NCBI GenBank assembly: GCA_023404675.1
Contig: JAEYAW010000029.1
Span: forward strand, 1 to 64,000
Direction of reading: 5' to 3'
Length of the DNA: 64,000 bases
Source of the DNA: Pseudomonadota bacterium
Lineage (GTDB): Bacteria > Pseudomonadota > Alphaproteobacteria > Rhizobiales > Xanthobacteraceae
Each line of letters starts with the position of its first letter. Within the stretch, counting starts at the first letter, position 1. Both the position numbers and the translations under genes were made by a program. Shown here one piece after another: positions 35,472 through 44,729 of this stretch. The notes under the pieces are model-generated. The model worked only from the letters and a program-made list of their open reading frames with translations. It had not been told where the DNA came from and did not search any database.

Positions 35472-37310
35472 TCATTTCGAAGCCGTGGAAGCGCTGTCCC
35501 ACCACGTTTCCGGCAGGGATCCCGTCAGCGCCGTCATTGCAGGACGTTGTATCCGATTCCATCGTGCGATCCATTGCTCGCTGACGCTGAAAAGCGGGAT
35601 GGCGTAAAAGCCGGAGATCAGCAGGCGGTCGAGCGCCCTCACTGCCGAGACGAACGGGCCGCGGTCGCGCGCATCCAGCATCGCCGCGATCATCGCGTCG
35701 ATGGCGGGGTCGCGCGCGCCCATGTAATTGCGCGTGCCCGGCGTGTCGGCAGCCGCGCTTCCCCAGTAGAAGGACTGCTCGTTGCCGGGCGACAGCGACT
35801 GATCCCAGCGGTTCTGGATCATATCGAAGTCATATGAGAGGCGGCGCTGGTCGAACTGGACGCCGTCGACGGCGCGCACCGCGACCTCGATGCCGGCGCG
35901 CTTGAGGTCGCGCTGGTAGGCCAGCGCGATTCGTTCCTGATCGCGTGTCGTCACCAGAATCTCGAAACGCAGAGGCTCGCCGGTCTGTTGCTTCCGCAGA
36001 ACCGTGCCCTTGAGCGTAAATCCGGCGGCCTCGAACAGCCTGAGGGCGGCCCGCAGGTTGGCGCGGTCGCGGCCCGTGCCGTCGGAGGCGGGGAGACGAT
36101 AGGTGCCATCCATCACGTCCTGTCGCACGTGGTCTGCGAAGGGCGCGAGCAGGGCGCGCTCGCGGGCGTCGGCGGGGCGCTGATAGGCCGACAGGTCCGA
36201 GCCGGCGAACACGCCGGCCGAGCGGCCGTACAGATCGAAGAAGTAATTGCGATTGATCCAGGTGAAGTCGAACAGCAGCGTCAGCGCTTCGCGGACGCGG
36301 ATGTCCGAAAAGACCGAGCGGCGCGTATTGAACACCAGGTATTCGGACGGCTGCGGCAGGCCGGTGCGAATTTGGTCGCGGACCACGTCGCCGTTGCGCA
36401 CGGCGGCGAAATCGTAGCTCTCGTGCCAGCGCAGCGGTTCGCTCTCGTGCCGGAAATCGAACAGCCCGCGCCGGAACGCCTCGAACGCGCCATTCGCCTC
36501 GCGGTAGAAATCGAACTTCACCTCGTCGAAATTCCACAGGCCGCGGTTGACCGGCAGATCGCGCCCCCAATAATTCGGATCACGCGCCATCGTCACGCTC
36601 GATCCGGGCCGCACGGCCACGATGCGATAGGGGCCGGAGCCGACCGGTGCGGTCAGCGTGGTTTCCTCGAAGGTCTCGGGATTGATCGCATGCCTCGGCA
36701 GCACCGGCATCAGGCCGAGGATGAGCGGCAGCTCGCGGTCGCCCGCATCCTCAAAGTCGAAGCGGACGGTCAGATCGTCGGGGGCCGAGGCTTTGGTCAC
36801 CTTGGCGTAATACATGCGATGGTTCGGACGCCCCTTGTCGCGCAGCAATTGCCAGGAGAACAGAACGTCGGCGGCGCGGATCGGAACTCCGTCGGAGAAA
36901 TGCGCCTTCGGATTGATGTGATACGTGACGAAGCTGCGGGCATCGTCGGTCTCGATCGTCTGCGCGATAAGTCCGTAGAGGGTGAAAGGCTCGTCGTTGC
37001 CGCGTGTCATCAGACTTTCGACGACGTAGCCCCGGACCTGCTGCAGGGCGAGGCCTTTCACGATGAAGGGGTTGAGGCTGTCGAAGGTCCCGGGCAGGCC
37101 GAAGATCAGCCGGCCGCCTTTCGGTGCGTCCGGATTGACGTAGGGCATATGCGCGAAGCCAGCGGGAAGGGCGGGTGATCCGTGCATCGCGATGGCATGC
37201 GCCGGCGCGGCCATCGCGTGGCCGTTCAGGGGCGCGGACAGCAGCAGGAGCCAGAGCGCCAGAAGGCGCCGGGGCCGTGTTCGGAGCAGGTTTGATTCGA
37301 GCAGCCGCAC
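35472..37310 (-). CDS. YejA-type ABC transporter periplasmic substrate-binding protein
   Basis: The 612-residue protein starts at GTG 37310 with a signal peptide (LALWLLLLSAPLNGHAMAAP). It shows the family 5 (oligopeptide/dipeptide) solute-binding pattern: GGRLIFGLPGTFDSLNPF, YHINPKAHFSDGVPI, and a C-terminal IPLF block near the end. Length and motifs fit the YejA/microcin C-type branch, which binds oligopeptides. No permease or ATPase genes are adjacent, so the transporter must be elsewhere or shared. Confidence 0.82.
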   Translation of the reverse strand: MRLLESNLLRTRPRRLLALWLLLLSAPLNGHAMAAPAHAIAMHGSPALPAGFAHMPYVNPDAPKGGRLIFGLPGTFDSLNPFIVKGLALQQVRGYVVESLMTRGNDEPFTLYGLIAQTIETDDARSFVTYHINPKAHFSDGVPIRAADVLFSWQLLRDKGRPNHRMYYAKVTKASAPDDLTVRFDFEDAGDRELPLILGLMPVLPRHAINPETFEETTLTAPVGSGPYRIVAVRPGSSVTMARDPNYWGRDLPVNRGLWNFDEVKFDFYREANGAFEAFRRGLFDFRHESEPLRWHESYDFAAVRNGDVVRDQIRTGLPQPSEYLVFNTRRSVFSDIRVREALTLLFDFTWINRNYFFDLYGRSAGVFAGSDLSAYQRPADARERALLAPFADHVRQDVMDGTYRLPASDGTGRDRANLRAALRLFEAAGFTLKGTVLRKQQTGEPLRFEILVTTRDQERIALAYQRDLKRAGIEVAVRAVDGVQFDQRRLSYDFDMIQNRWDQSLSPGNEQSFYWGSAAADTPGTRNYMGARDPAIDAMIAAMLDARDRGPFVSAVRALDRLLISGFYAIPLFSVSEQWIARWNRIQRPAMTALTGSLPETWWDSASTASK

Positions 37311-37541
37311 AATCTCACTCTAGCACGCCGCTGAGCCGCTGGAGGGGGGCACGAAATTGGTCGAAGTGACGCGCCGCCATTGATCTTTTCGCCCACCGCT
37401 GTATTGAAGCGGGCGGTTGAAAACACACCGCGCTCCCCTGTCACGCTGCCGCCTCATTTGGTATCGAGACAGCCAACGACCGGTCCGGCCCCGTGCCGCG
37501 ACGGCGGAGTTGCGAACTCGGCTCAGAAAGGGTTTTCCGCA

Positions 37542-38360
37542 ATGAATTGTCGTCCCGGGACCGCGCGCCTGCCCCTGCGCAGGCTGGCTCTGGCCATGAC
37601 CGCGATGACGGCCGTGACGGCTGGCGCCATTCTGCTGAGCGGAATGGGCGAGGCTTTCGCTCAGCAGCCCGCCCCGGCGCCGGGCGCGCCTCCGGCTGCC
37701 AAGGCCAAGCCCAAAGCGCCCCCCGCCAAGCAGCAGCAGGCGCAGCCGGCCCAGCAGCCGGCTCCGACCGCCGCGCAGCCGCCGCCGGCCGACCAGCAGG
37801 TCCAGTTGATCTATGCGCCGTGGACCAAGTTCTGTCTGAAGGGGCAGGATGCCAACGCCAAACAGGTCTGCTTCACCGGCAAGGACGGCCGCATCGAGTC
37901 CGGCCAGCCTGTGGTCGCCGCCGTCATCATCGAGCCGGAAGGCGAGCCGAAGAAAATTCTGCGCGTGACGCTGCCGCTCGGCATGCAGCTCGTTCACGGC
38001 ACGCGCGTGATCGTGGACAACAATCCGCCGGTGCAGAGCCCTTACGTGATCTGCTTCCAGAACGGTTGCATGTCCGACTACGAGGCGACCGCCGACATGA
38101 TCGCCCAGATGAAGAAGGGCCAGAACCTCGTCATTCAGGCCATCAACTCGAACGGCGCGCCGCTGACGCTGCCGCTGCCGCTGGCGGAATTCGCCAAGGC
38201 CTATGACGGCCCGCCGACCGATCCGAAGCAGTTCGAGGAAACCCAGAAGAAGCTGCAGGAGGAACTGCAGAAGCGGGCGGCCGAGACGCGCGCCAAGCTG
38301 GAAGCGCAGGGCGGTGGCGCGGCGGCTCCCGCGACCAACGGCGCTGCTCCCAAGCAGTAA
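37542..38360 (+). CDS. Invasion-associated locus B (IalB) family periplasmic protein
   Basis: From ATG 37542 the 272-residue product has a long signal region (ending GMGEAFAQQ) and a Pro/Ala/Lys/Gln linker. An IalB-type domain follows (WTKFCLKGQ, CFTGKDGRIESG, LPLGMQLVHGTRV, CFQNGCMSDYEAT) with four conserved cysteines, then a helical charged tail. IalB proteins are periplasmic or secreted. In Bartonella they aid erythrocyte invasion, but in rhizobia the role is unknown. Confidence 0.87.
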   Translation: MNCRPGTARLPLRRLALAMTAMTAVTAGAILLSGMGEAFAQQPAPAPGAPPAAKAKPKAPPAKQQQAQPAQQPAPTAAQPPPADQQVQLIYAPWTKFCLKGQDANAKQVCFTGKDGRIESGQPVVAAVIIEPEGEPKKILRVTLPLGMQLVHGTRVIVDNNPPVQSPYVICFQNGCMSDYEATADMIAQMKKGQNLVIQAINSNGAPLTLPLPLAEFAKAYDGPPTDPKQFEETQKKLQEELQKRAAETRAKLEAQGGGAAAPATNGAAPKQ

Positions 38361-38390
38361 GTGATCTGCCGCAGATGCGGATACAGCAAA

Positions 38391-38416
38391 GGGCGCACCA
38401 CGGTGCGCCCTTTTTG
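38391..38416 (+). terminator. Rho-independent terminator after the IalB gene
   Basis: GGGCGCAC (38391-38398) and GTGCGCCC (38403-38410) form a perfect 8-bp stem (9 bp if closed further) followed by TTTTTG. It lies 30 bases after the stop, before the convergent hspQ. Confidence 0.88.
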
Positions 38417-38462
38417 TTTCGGGGTACGATGCCGGACTGCCAGGAGCCACCGGCAGGGCGGT

Positions 38463-38795
38463 TCAGTTGAGCGATGGATTGCGCGGCCGGTAGGTGCCGG
38501 ACTTGTCCTTCACGAAGATCTCGGCGATCTGCGAATGGCGGACGGGCTCCCCCGACTCGTCGGGCAGCAGGTTCTGTTCCGAGACATAGGCGATGTACTC
38601 GGACTCCGCGTTCTCGGCCAGCAGGTGGTAGAACGGCTGGTCCTTGCGCGGACGCACGTCCTCCGGGATCGAGAGCCACCATTCCTCGGTATTGTTGAAT
38701 TCGGGATCGATGTCGAAAATCACGCCGCGGAACGAAAAGATCCGGTGGCGGACGACTTGGCCGATCTGAAATTTAGCGGTTCGTGCCTTAATCAT
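38463..38795 (-). CDS. hspQ: Heat shock protein HspQ (hemimethylated DNA-binding YccV family)
   Basis: The 110-residue protein matches HspQ/YccV: FQIGQVVRHRIFSFRGVIFD, then EEWWLSIPEDVRPRKDQPFY and AYVSEQNLLPD. In enterobacteria HspQ modulates Lon protease specificity and was first described as binding hemimethylated DNA. Full length, no anomalies. Confidence 0.92.
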   Translation of the reverse strand: MIKARTAKFQIGQVVRHRIFSFRGVIFDIDPEFNNTEEWWLSIPEDVRPRKDQPFYHLLAENAESEYIAYVSEQNLLPDESGEPVRHSQIAEIFVKDKSGTYRPRNPSLN

Positions 38796-38902
38796 GGCAT
38801 GTCCGATAGACCAGGATTGTGGCCGATGCTAGAGCCTGCGCCGGAGGGAGCCACCGATGGTTGCGTTGACCTGCGGGCGTCGCGCCTGATTGTATCTGCC
38901 CG

Positions 38903-39850
38903 ATGCTGGACGTCTTCAATCTCGCTTTTCCGTATTTTGCTTTAATTTTCATAGGCTTCGCCTGCGGAAAATGGCGCGCTTTGCCAGAATCCGGGCTCGC
39001 CTGGATGAACTTCTTCCTCCTTTACGTGTCGCTGCCGACGCTGTTTTTCAGAATCCTGTCAAAAACGCCGTTCGAGGAACTCAACAATCCGCCCTTCGTC
39101 GTCGCCACCACGCTGGCGACCGCCTGTGCCTACGGGCTGGCGCTGCTGGCGGCGCGGGTGGCCGGGTTGCCGCTGAGGAACTCGGCCATCGCCGGGCTCG
39201 CCGGCGGCTACGGCAACATCGGCTATATGGGGCCGGGGCTCGCGCTGGCGGTGCTCGGCACGAAAGCCGCGGCCCCGGTTGCGCTGGTATTCTGCTTCGA
39301 CAGCATCTTTTTGTTCTCGGCGGTGCCGCTGTTGATGGCGCTGACGGACCGTCAGCAGCGCGCGATCGTGCCCACGCTGATCCGGGTCGCGCGCGAAATT
39401 GCGCTGCATCCGCTGATTGTTGCCACCTACCTCGGTGTGCTGGCGGCCGCGCTGCATTTCGATCCGCCGAAGGCGGTGGATGCGACGCTTCAGTTCCTGC
39501 AAAGCGCGGCCGCGCCCGTGGCGCTGTTCGCCCTCGGTGTGACGGTCGCGCTGCGGCCGTTCGGCCGCGTGCCGTGGGAATTGCCGGTCGCCATCGGCAT
39601 CAAGCTGGTTCTGCACCCGCTGATCGTGTTCGGGCTGCTGCTGGCGTTCGGACCGTTCGCGCCGGAATGGTCAGCGGCGGCGATCCTGCTGGCGTCGCTG
39701 CCGCCGGCGCTCAACGTCTTCGTGATCGCAAGGCAGTACGAGACGTGGGTCGAGCCGGCTTCGGTCGCGGTGCTGCTGGGGACGTTCGTGTCATTCGTGA
39801 CGCTGACCTTCGTGATGTGGCTGATCGCGACCGGACGTCTGCCGATCTGA
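38903..39850 (+). CDS. AEC-family (auxin efflux carrier-type) transporter
   Basis: The 315-residue protein has about ten transmembrane helices in two five-helix halves. The first half contains GYGNIGYMGPGL and the second SLPPALNVFVIARQY, both AEC landmarks. Such carriers export or import small carboxylates or amino-acid-derived compounds. The specific substrate is unknown. Its last 60 bases overlap the convergent hydroxylase gene. Confidence 0.88.
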   Translation: MLDVFNLAFPYFALIFIGFACGKWRALPESGLAWMNFFLLYVSLPTLFFRILSKTPFEELNNPPFVVATTLATACAYGLALLAARVAGLPLRNSAIAGLAGGYGNIGYMGPGLALAVLGTKAAAPVALVFCFDSIFLFSAVPLLMALTDRQQRAIVPTLIRVAREIALHPLIVATYLGVLAAALHFDPPKAVDATLQFLQSAAAPVALFALGVTVALRPFGRVPWELPVAIGIKLVLHPLIVFGLLLAFGPFAPEWSAAAILLASLPPALNVFVIARQYETWVEPASVAVLLGTFVSFVTLTFVMWLIATGRLPI

Positions 39851-41044
39851 CATCTGGCCGCGCCAGCCGGGGGACAGCCCTTCCCGCATCACGAGGCGGC
39901 GCAGCGGGCCGAATGCCCCGAGCAGGTGAACGCCGGCGGCGCGGATGACCTGGGCAGGCAGATGCGCGTTCAGCAGCAGCCGGTTCGACAGATCGACCAC
40001 GGTGGTGCGGCTGAGCACGTCGGCGCGCCGCGCGGCTTCGTAACGCGAGAGCAGGCGGGCCCCGCCAACATCGTCGCCGCCGGGCAATGTGTCGGCCACG
40101 ATCCGCACCAAATCCGTGACATCCCGGAACCCGAGATTGAGACCCTGCGCGCCGATCGGCGGGAAGCCGTGGCCGGCCTCGCCGGCCAGGACGATACGTT
40201 TGGCGGCCAGTCGGCCGGCGCGTTCGACCGCCAGCGGAAAGAGATGGCGGGGACCTTCGACCATCGCCTTGCCGAGGATCGAGTGGGTTTGACGCTCGAA
40301 GGCGATGCCGAGGGCCGCGTCGTCCATGGCCAGCAGCGCATTGCCGCGGGCCGGGCGCATCACCCACACCACGCTGGAGCGATTTCCCGGGAGCGGCACC
40401 ACCACGCAGGGACCCTCCGGCGTATGAAACTCGGTCGAGACGCCCTCGTGCGGCCGGGCGTGCGCGACGCTGAATGTCAGGGCGACCTGATCCAGCGCCT
40501 TGCGGCTCAGGGCGATCCCGGCTGCATCCCGGCAGATGGATTGCCGCCCGTCGGCGCCGACGATCAGCGGGGATTCGAGATGCCGTCCGTCCGATGTCAG
40601 CACCATGCCTGACGTCCCGGTGCTCTCCACGGCGGTTGCCGCCGCGTCGAAGCGCGTCAGCCCCGGCTGTGCGTTGCAGGCGGCCTCAAGCGCTGCCACC
40701 AGCGCGCTGTTTTCGATGTTGAATCCGAATTCCGTCTGGCCGATGTCACCGGAATGGAAACGGATTTCCGGGGCCCGGATCAGGCGTCCGGTGTCGTCGA
40801 CGAGACGCATCACGCGCAGCGGAGCAGCGTGCGGTGCGCAATCATCCCAGACGCCGAGCCGGCCGAGCAGGGACAGCGACTGGCCGAACAGCGCGCTGGT
40901 GCGGTTGTCGTGATAGGGCTGGCGGCGTGCGACCAGCGCGACCCGGCATGGAACCTGCGCGAGGGCGAGGGCCGCCGCGAGGCCGACCGGACCGCCCCCG
41001 ACGACGATTACGTCCATGGCCTGTGCCGGTTCCAGAACACTCAT
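39791..41044 (-). CDS. UbiH/UbiF/COQ6-family FAD-dependent hydroxylase
   Basis: The 417-residue flavoprotein has the N-terminal dinucleotide-binding motif VIVVGGGPVGLAAALALAQ, the GADGR motif (LIVGADGRQS) and GEAGHGFPPIGAQGLNLGFRD, the UbiH/COQ6 signature. Members hydroxylate the ubiquinone ring. It could act in ubiquinone synthesis (UbiH or UbiF) or a related aromatic hydroxylation. The C-terminal tail after GWRGQM is unusually hydrophilic and overlaps the AEC gene. Confidence 0.85.
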   Translation of the reverse strand: MSVLEPAQAMDVIVVGGGPVGLAAALALAQVPCRVALVARRQPYHDNRTSALFGQSLSLLGRLGVWDDCAPHAAPLRVMRLVDDTGRLIRAPEIRFHSGDIGQTEFGFNIENSALVAALEAACNAQPGLTRFDAAATAVESTGTSGMVLTSDGRHLESPLIVGADGRQSICRDAAGIALSRKALDQVALTFSVAHARPHEGVSTEFHTPEGPCVVVPLPGNRSSVVWVMRPARGNALLAMDDAALGIAFERQTHSILGKAMVEGPRHLFPLAVERAGRLAAKRIVLAGEAGHGFPPIGAQGLNLGFRDVTDLVRIVADTLPGGDDVGGARLLSRYEAARRADVLSRTTVVDLSNRLLLNAHLPAQVIRAAGVHLLGAFGPLRRLVMREGLSPGWRGQMSDRQTSGRDQPHHEGQRHE

Positions 41045-41263
41045 GCGTCACCTCTTTGCGTGGGCGGACCATTGGCGAGAGCCGGACCGAATGCAAGCAT
41101 GACGACATTCGTTCCATAAGAAGGGCGCGGCCGAACGCCGCAAAGCCCGGCATGCAAATGCGCGAAAATCCTGTTAGGAGTCCTCTCCCGATGAAGATAT
41201 CGCCGCCGATCGCGCGCCCTGCGAATGGCATGCGGACGCGGCCCGTTACGCGAGCCCCCCAAA

Positions 41264-41992
41264 ATGCTTGAATTGCTGGCGAGCCCGGAAGCCTGGGCTG
41301 CTTTGCTGACACTGACAGCGCTGGAGATCATTCTCGGCATCGACAACGTTATTTTTCTATCGGTTTTGATTTCCCGCCTGCCGCCGGAGCAGGCGACGCG
41401 TGCCCGCCGGATCGGTCTCGCGCTGGCGCTGATTTTCCGCATCCTCCTCCTGACGATCCTGGTCTGGCTGATCGGTTTGACCAAGCCCGTGCTGTCTGTC
41501 GCCGGCTTCGATTTCTCATGGCGCGACATCATCCTGATCGGTGGCGGCCTGTTCCTGATCGCGAAAGCCACGCACGAGATTCACGGCGAGGTCGAGGCCA
41601 ATCAACACGACGGCGAGGCTCAGCCGGGAAAGACCGCCGGGCGCGCCTTCTTCTGGGTGATCATCCAGATCATCATCATCGATCTGGTTTTCTCGCTGGA
41701 TTCGATCATCACCGCGATCGGCATGGCGAAGGATCTCGAGATCATGATCACGGCCGTCATCATTGCCTGTGCGGTGATGTACATCTCGTCCGGGCCGGTC
41801 TCGCGTTTCGTCAACGAGCATCCGACGACCAAGATGCTGGCCCTGGCGTTTCTCGTGCTGATCGGCGTGGCGCTGGTGGCGGATGGATTCCAATTCCATA
41901 TCCCGCGCGGCTACGTGTACTTCGCCATCGCGTTCTCGGTCGCCGTGGAGTTCTTCAACATTCTGGCGCGGCGCAACCGTTCCACGGGATAG
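41264..41992 (+). CDS. TerC-family membrane protein
   Basis: The 242-residue protein has seven or eight transmembrane helices with the TerC landmarks LEIILGIDNVIFLSVL and IIDLVFSLDSIITAIGM, each holding conserved acidic/asparagine residues. TerC proteins export metal ions such as manganese or support exoenzyme metalation. I looked for a yybP-ykoY manganese riboswitch in the 219 bases upstream and saw none. ATG 41264 begins MLELLASPEAW. Confidence 0.88.
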   Translation: MLELLASPEAWAALLTLTALEIILGIDNVIFLSVLISRLPPEQATRARRIGLALALIFRILLLTILVWLIGLTKPVLSVAGFDFSWRDIILIGGGLFLIAKATHEIHGEVEANQHDGEAQPGKTAGRAFFWVIIQIIIIDLVFSLDSIITAIGMAKDLEIMITAVIIACAVMYISSGPVSRFVNEHPTTKMLALAFLVLIGVALVADGFQFHIPRGYVYFAIAFSVAVEFFNILARRNRSTG

Positions 41993-42019
41993 CCGGCAAG
42001 TTGGGCCAGTCATGCGCGC

Positions 42020-42055
42020 GAGCGCGTTGCAGCAATATTGACAAGCAACGCGCTC
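42020..42055. repeat. Perfect 11-bp inverted repeat between terC-type gene and qor
   Basis: GAGCGCGTTGC (42020-42030) and GCAACGCGCTC (42045-42055) are exact inverted copies with a 14-base A/T-rich loop containing TTGACA. No U-tract follows. It may be an operator or a hairpin in the message of the downstream oxidoreductase. Confidence 0.7.
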
Positions 42056-42092
42056 TGGCGTTCGCTCCGCGCCGATCAGCGGAGGTGTGTCT

Positions 42093-43064
42093 ATGACGAA
42101 AGCGGTGCGGGTTCATAAAACGGGCGGTCCCGAGGTGTTGTCCTACGAGGATGTCGACGTTCCTGCGCTGGGCCATGGCGAGGTTCGTATCCGCCAGCAC
42201 GCGATCGGGCTGAACTTCATCGACACATATTTCCGCACCGGCCTCTACAAGGCGCCGCTGCCGTTCATCGCGGGCAACGAGGCGGCGGGCGAGGTGGTCG
42301 CCGTCGGCACGGGCGTCACGAATTTCCATCCGGGAGATCGCGTTGCCTACTACTCCAACCTCGGCGCCTACGCGACCGAGCGCAACATGCCGGCCGACCG
42401 GGTCGTGAAGTTGCCGGACCACATCACCTACGAGCAGGGCGCGGTGCTCATGCTCAAGGGCCTGACGGTCTTCTACCTGCTGTTCAAGACCTTCCCGGTG
42501 CAGCCGCATCACCGCATTCTGGTTCACGCCGCGGCCGGCGGCGTCGGGCTGCTGGCGTGCCAGTGGGCGCGTGCGCTCGGAGCCCATGTGATCGGCACGG
42601 TCGGATCGAAGGAAAAGGCCGAGCTTGCGCTCGCCAACGGCTGCGATCACGTCATCCTCTACAACGACGAGGATTTCGTCGCACGCGTGAAGGAGATCAC
42701 GCGCGGGGAGAAATGCGACGTGGTCTATGATGGCGTCGGCAAGACGACCTATCCCGGCTCGCTGTCATGCCTGAAGCCGCGCGGCATGTGGGTCAGCTTC
42801 GGCAACGCATCGGGGCCCGTGCCGCCTTTTTCGATCGCCGAACTGAACAACCACGGCTCATTGTTCGCGACGCGGCCCAAGCTCAACGACTATGTCTCGA
42901 CGCGGGCCGAACTGGTGGAAGGCGCGGACGCGCTGTTCTCGGCGGTGATCGAGGGCCACCTCAAGGTGCCGATCCATCATGCCTACGCGCTGAAGGACGT
43001 GGCCAGGGCTCACACCGATCTGGAGAGCCGCGTCACCACCGGCGCTTCGATCCTGAAACCGTAG
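42093..43064 (+). CDS. qor: NADPH:quinone oxidoreductase (zinc-free MDR family)
   Basis: The 323-residue enzyme reduces quinones with NADPH. It has the MDR N-terminal domain (GLNFIDTYFRTGLY), the nucleotide-binding motif LVHAAAGGVGLLACQWA and AHTDLESRVTTGASIL at the end. No catalytic zinc residues are present, as in Qor. GGAGG at 42081-42085 lies 7 bases before ATG 42093, which favours it over GTG 42087. A terminator follows. Confidence 0.9.
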   Translation: MTKAVRVHKTGGPEVLSYEDVDVPALGHGEVRIRQHAIGLNFIDTYFRTGLYKAPLPFIAGNEAAGEVVAVGTGVTNFHPGDRVAYYSNLGAYATERNMPADRVVKLPDHITYEQGAVLMLKGLTVFYLLFKTFPVQPHHRILVHAAAGGVGLLACQWARALGAHVIGTVGSKEKAELALANGCDHVILYNDEDFVARVKEITRGEKCDVVYDGVGKTTYPGSLSCLKPRGMWVSFGNASGPVPPFSIAELNNHGSLFATRPKLNDYVSTRAELVEGADALFSAVIEGHLKVPIHHAYALKDVARAHTDLESRVTTGASILKP

Positions 43065-43099
43065 ACCCGGCGCCGTCTCGTGCGGGCTTGAAGAATGAG

Positions 43100-43126
43100 G
43101 GCCGCAACATCGCGTTGCGGCCTTTT
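43100..43126 (+). terminator. Rho-independent terminator after qor
   Basis: GGCCGCAAC (43100-43108) pairs with GTTGCGGCC (43114-43122) around a 5-base loop and is followed by TTTT. It separates the convergent qor and rimO genes. Confidence 0.85.
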
Positions 43127-43223
43127 CGATGTGTGGAGCTTGTCGTTCGACAGGCGCGCGACCCGCTCGCACCACGTGGGGGCCGTTCCGAACGGGAGAG
43201 CGCGCAAAGTCGGGCGAGGCGGG

Positions 43224-44549
43224 CTAGAAACCCGCGACGGTGCCGTGCAGGTCGTACTCGTCCGCGCGCTCGATCTTCGCGGTGACGATCTCGCCGACCT
43301 TCAGCGGTCGCCGGCTTGTCACATAGACGCTCCCGTCGATCTGCGGCGCGTCGGCCTTCGAGCGGCCCTTGGCGACGGTCGGACCGACCTCGTCGATGAT
43401 GACCTGCTGGCGGGTGCCCACTTTTCGCTTGAGGCGGCGGGCGGAGATTTTGCGCTGACGCGCCATCAGCGCATTCCAGCGCTCGGTCTTCACCTCGTCC
43501 GGCACCTGCGCATCGATCGCGTTGGATTCCGCACCCGCGACGGGCTCGTATTTGAAACAGCCCGCGCGATCGATCTCGGCTTCTTCCAGCCAGTCCAGCA
43601 GTTCGGCGAAGTCGTTTTCCGTCTCGCCCGGAAAGCCCACGATGAAGGTGGAGCGCAGGGCAAGATCGGGACAGATCTCGCGCCAGCGCTTGATCCGTGC
43701 CAGCGTCTTGTCCTGCGCAGCCGGGCGGCGCATCGCCTTCAGCACGTTGGGGCTGGCGTGCTGGAACGGAATATCGAGATAAGGAAGGATCTTTCCCTCC
43801 GCCATCAGCGGAATGACCTCGTCCACATGCGGATAGGGATAGACATATTGCAGGCGGACCCAGATGCCGAGTTCGCCCAGTTCGCGGGCGAGGTCGAGAA
43901 ACTTCGCGCGGACCTCGCGGTCCTGCCACGGGCTTGCGGCATATTTCAGATCGACGCCATAGGCCGAGGTGTCCTGCGAGATCACCATCAGTTCGCGTAC
44001 GCCCGCCTTCACCAGCCGCTCCGCCTCGCGCAACACGTCCGAGGCCGGGCGCGAGACCAGATCGCCGCGCAGCTTGGGGATGATGCAGAAGGTGCAGCGA
44101 TTGTTGCAGCCCTCCGAAATCTTCAAATAGGCGTAGTGGCGCGGCGTCAGCTTGATGCCCTGCGGCGGCACCAGATCGATCAGCGGATCGTGGACCGGGG
44201 GCAGGGCGCGATGCACGGCATCCAGCACGCTCTCGTACTGCTGCGGGCCGGTGATGGAGAAGACGTTCGGATAGACCTTCTCGATCTGCTCCGGCTCGGC
44301 GCCCATGCAGCCGGTGACGATGACGCGTCCGTTTTCCGCCAGTGCCTCACCGATCGCTCCGAGCGATTCCTCCTTGGCGCTGTCGAGAAAGCCGCAGGTG
44401 TTGACGATCACGAGGTCCGCGCCGTCATGCTTGCGCGCAAGTTCGTATCCTTCGGCGCGCAGGCGGGTGATGATCCGTTCGGAATCGACGAGCGCCTTCG
44501 GACAGCCCAGCGATACGAAGCTGACTTTTGGCGCAGCGGCCTTGTTCAT
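43224..44549 (-). CDS. rimO: Ribosomal protein uS12 methylthiotransferase
   Basis: RimO is a radical-SAM enzyme that methylthiolates Asp89 of ribosomal protein S12. The N-terminal UPF0004 domain has three cysteines (SLGCPKALVDSE, VNTCGFL, TGCMGAEPE). The radical-SAM motif is CNNRCTFC (Cx3Cx2C), and a C-terminal TRAM domain is present. From ATG 44549 it has 441 residues, a typical length. No anomalies. It is divergent from nasT with 180 bases between them. Confidence 0.94.
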   Translation of the reverse strand: MNKAAAPKVSFVSLGCPKALVDSERIITRLRAEGYELARKHDGADLVIVNTCGFLDSAKEESLGAIGEALAENGRVIVTGCMGAEPEQIEKVYPNVFSITGPQQYESVLDAVHRALPPVHDPLIDLVPPQGIKLTPRHYAYLKISEGCNNRCTFCIIPKLRGDLVSRPASDVLREAERLVKAGVRELMVISQDTSAYGVDLKYAASPWQDREVRAKFLDLARELGELGIWVRLQYVYPYPHVDEVIPLMAEGKILPYLDIPFQHASPNVLKAMRRPAAQDKTLARIKRWREICPDLALRSTFIVGFPGETENDFAELLDWLEEAEIDRAGCFKYEPVAGAESNAIDAQVPDEVKTERWNALMARQRKISARRLKRKVGTRQQVIIDEVGPTVAKGRSKADAPQIDGSVYVTSRRPLKVGEIVTAKIERADEYDLHGTVAGF

Positions 44550-44729
44550 CTTTTCGGGTCCGGCTAAAAGCGGATGGCTAACCCTGATCGGCGCGGATTT
44601 CAAGGTAAACGGGTGGCGGCTGGCCGATAGCCGCGTCCGGTTCCCCGAGTCCTGCAGGGCGTGGGTCCGATCGGACGGAAATGGCTTTGCGATCCAGCCC
44701 GGCGAGCCGGCCTGGCAGACGGGCAGGAC

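Noticed and set aside
41045..41263. Possible manganese (yybP-ykoY) riboswitch upstream of the TerC gene
   Set aside because: I saw neither the conserved GGGGAGTAG-type start nor the paired loops; only ordinary GC-rich spacer.
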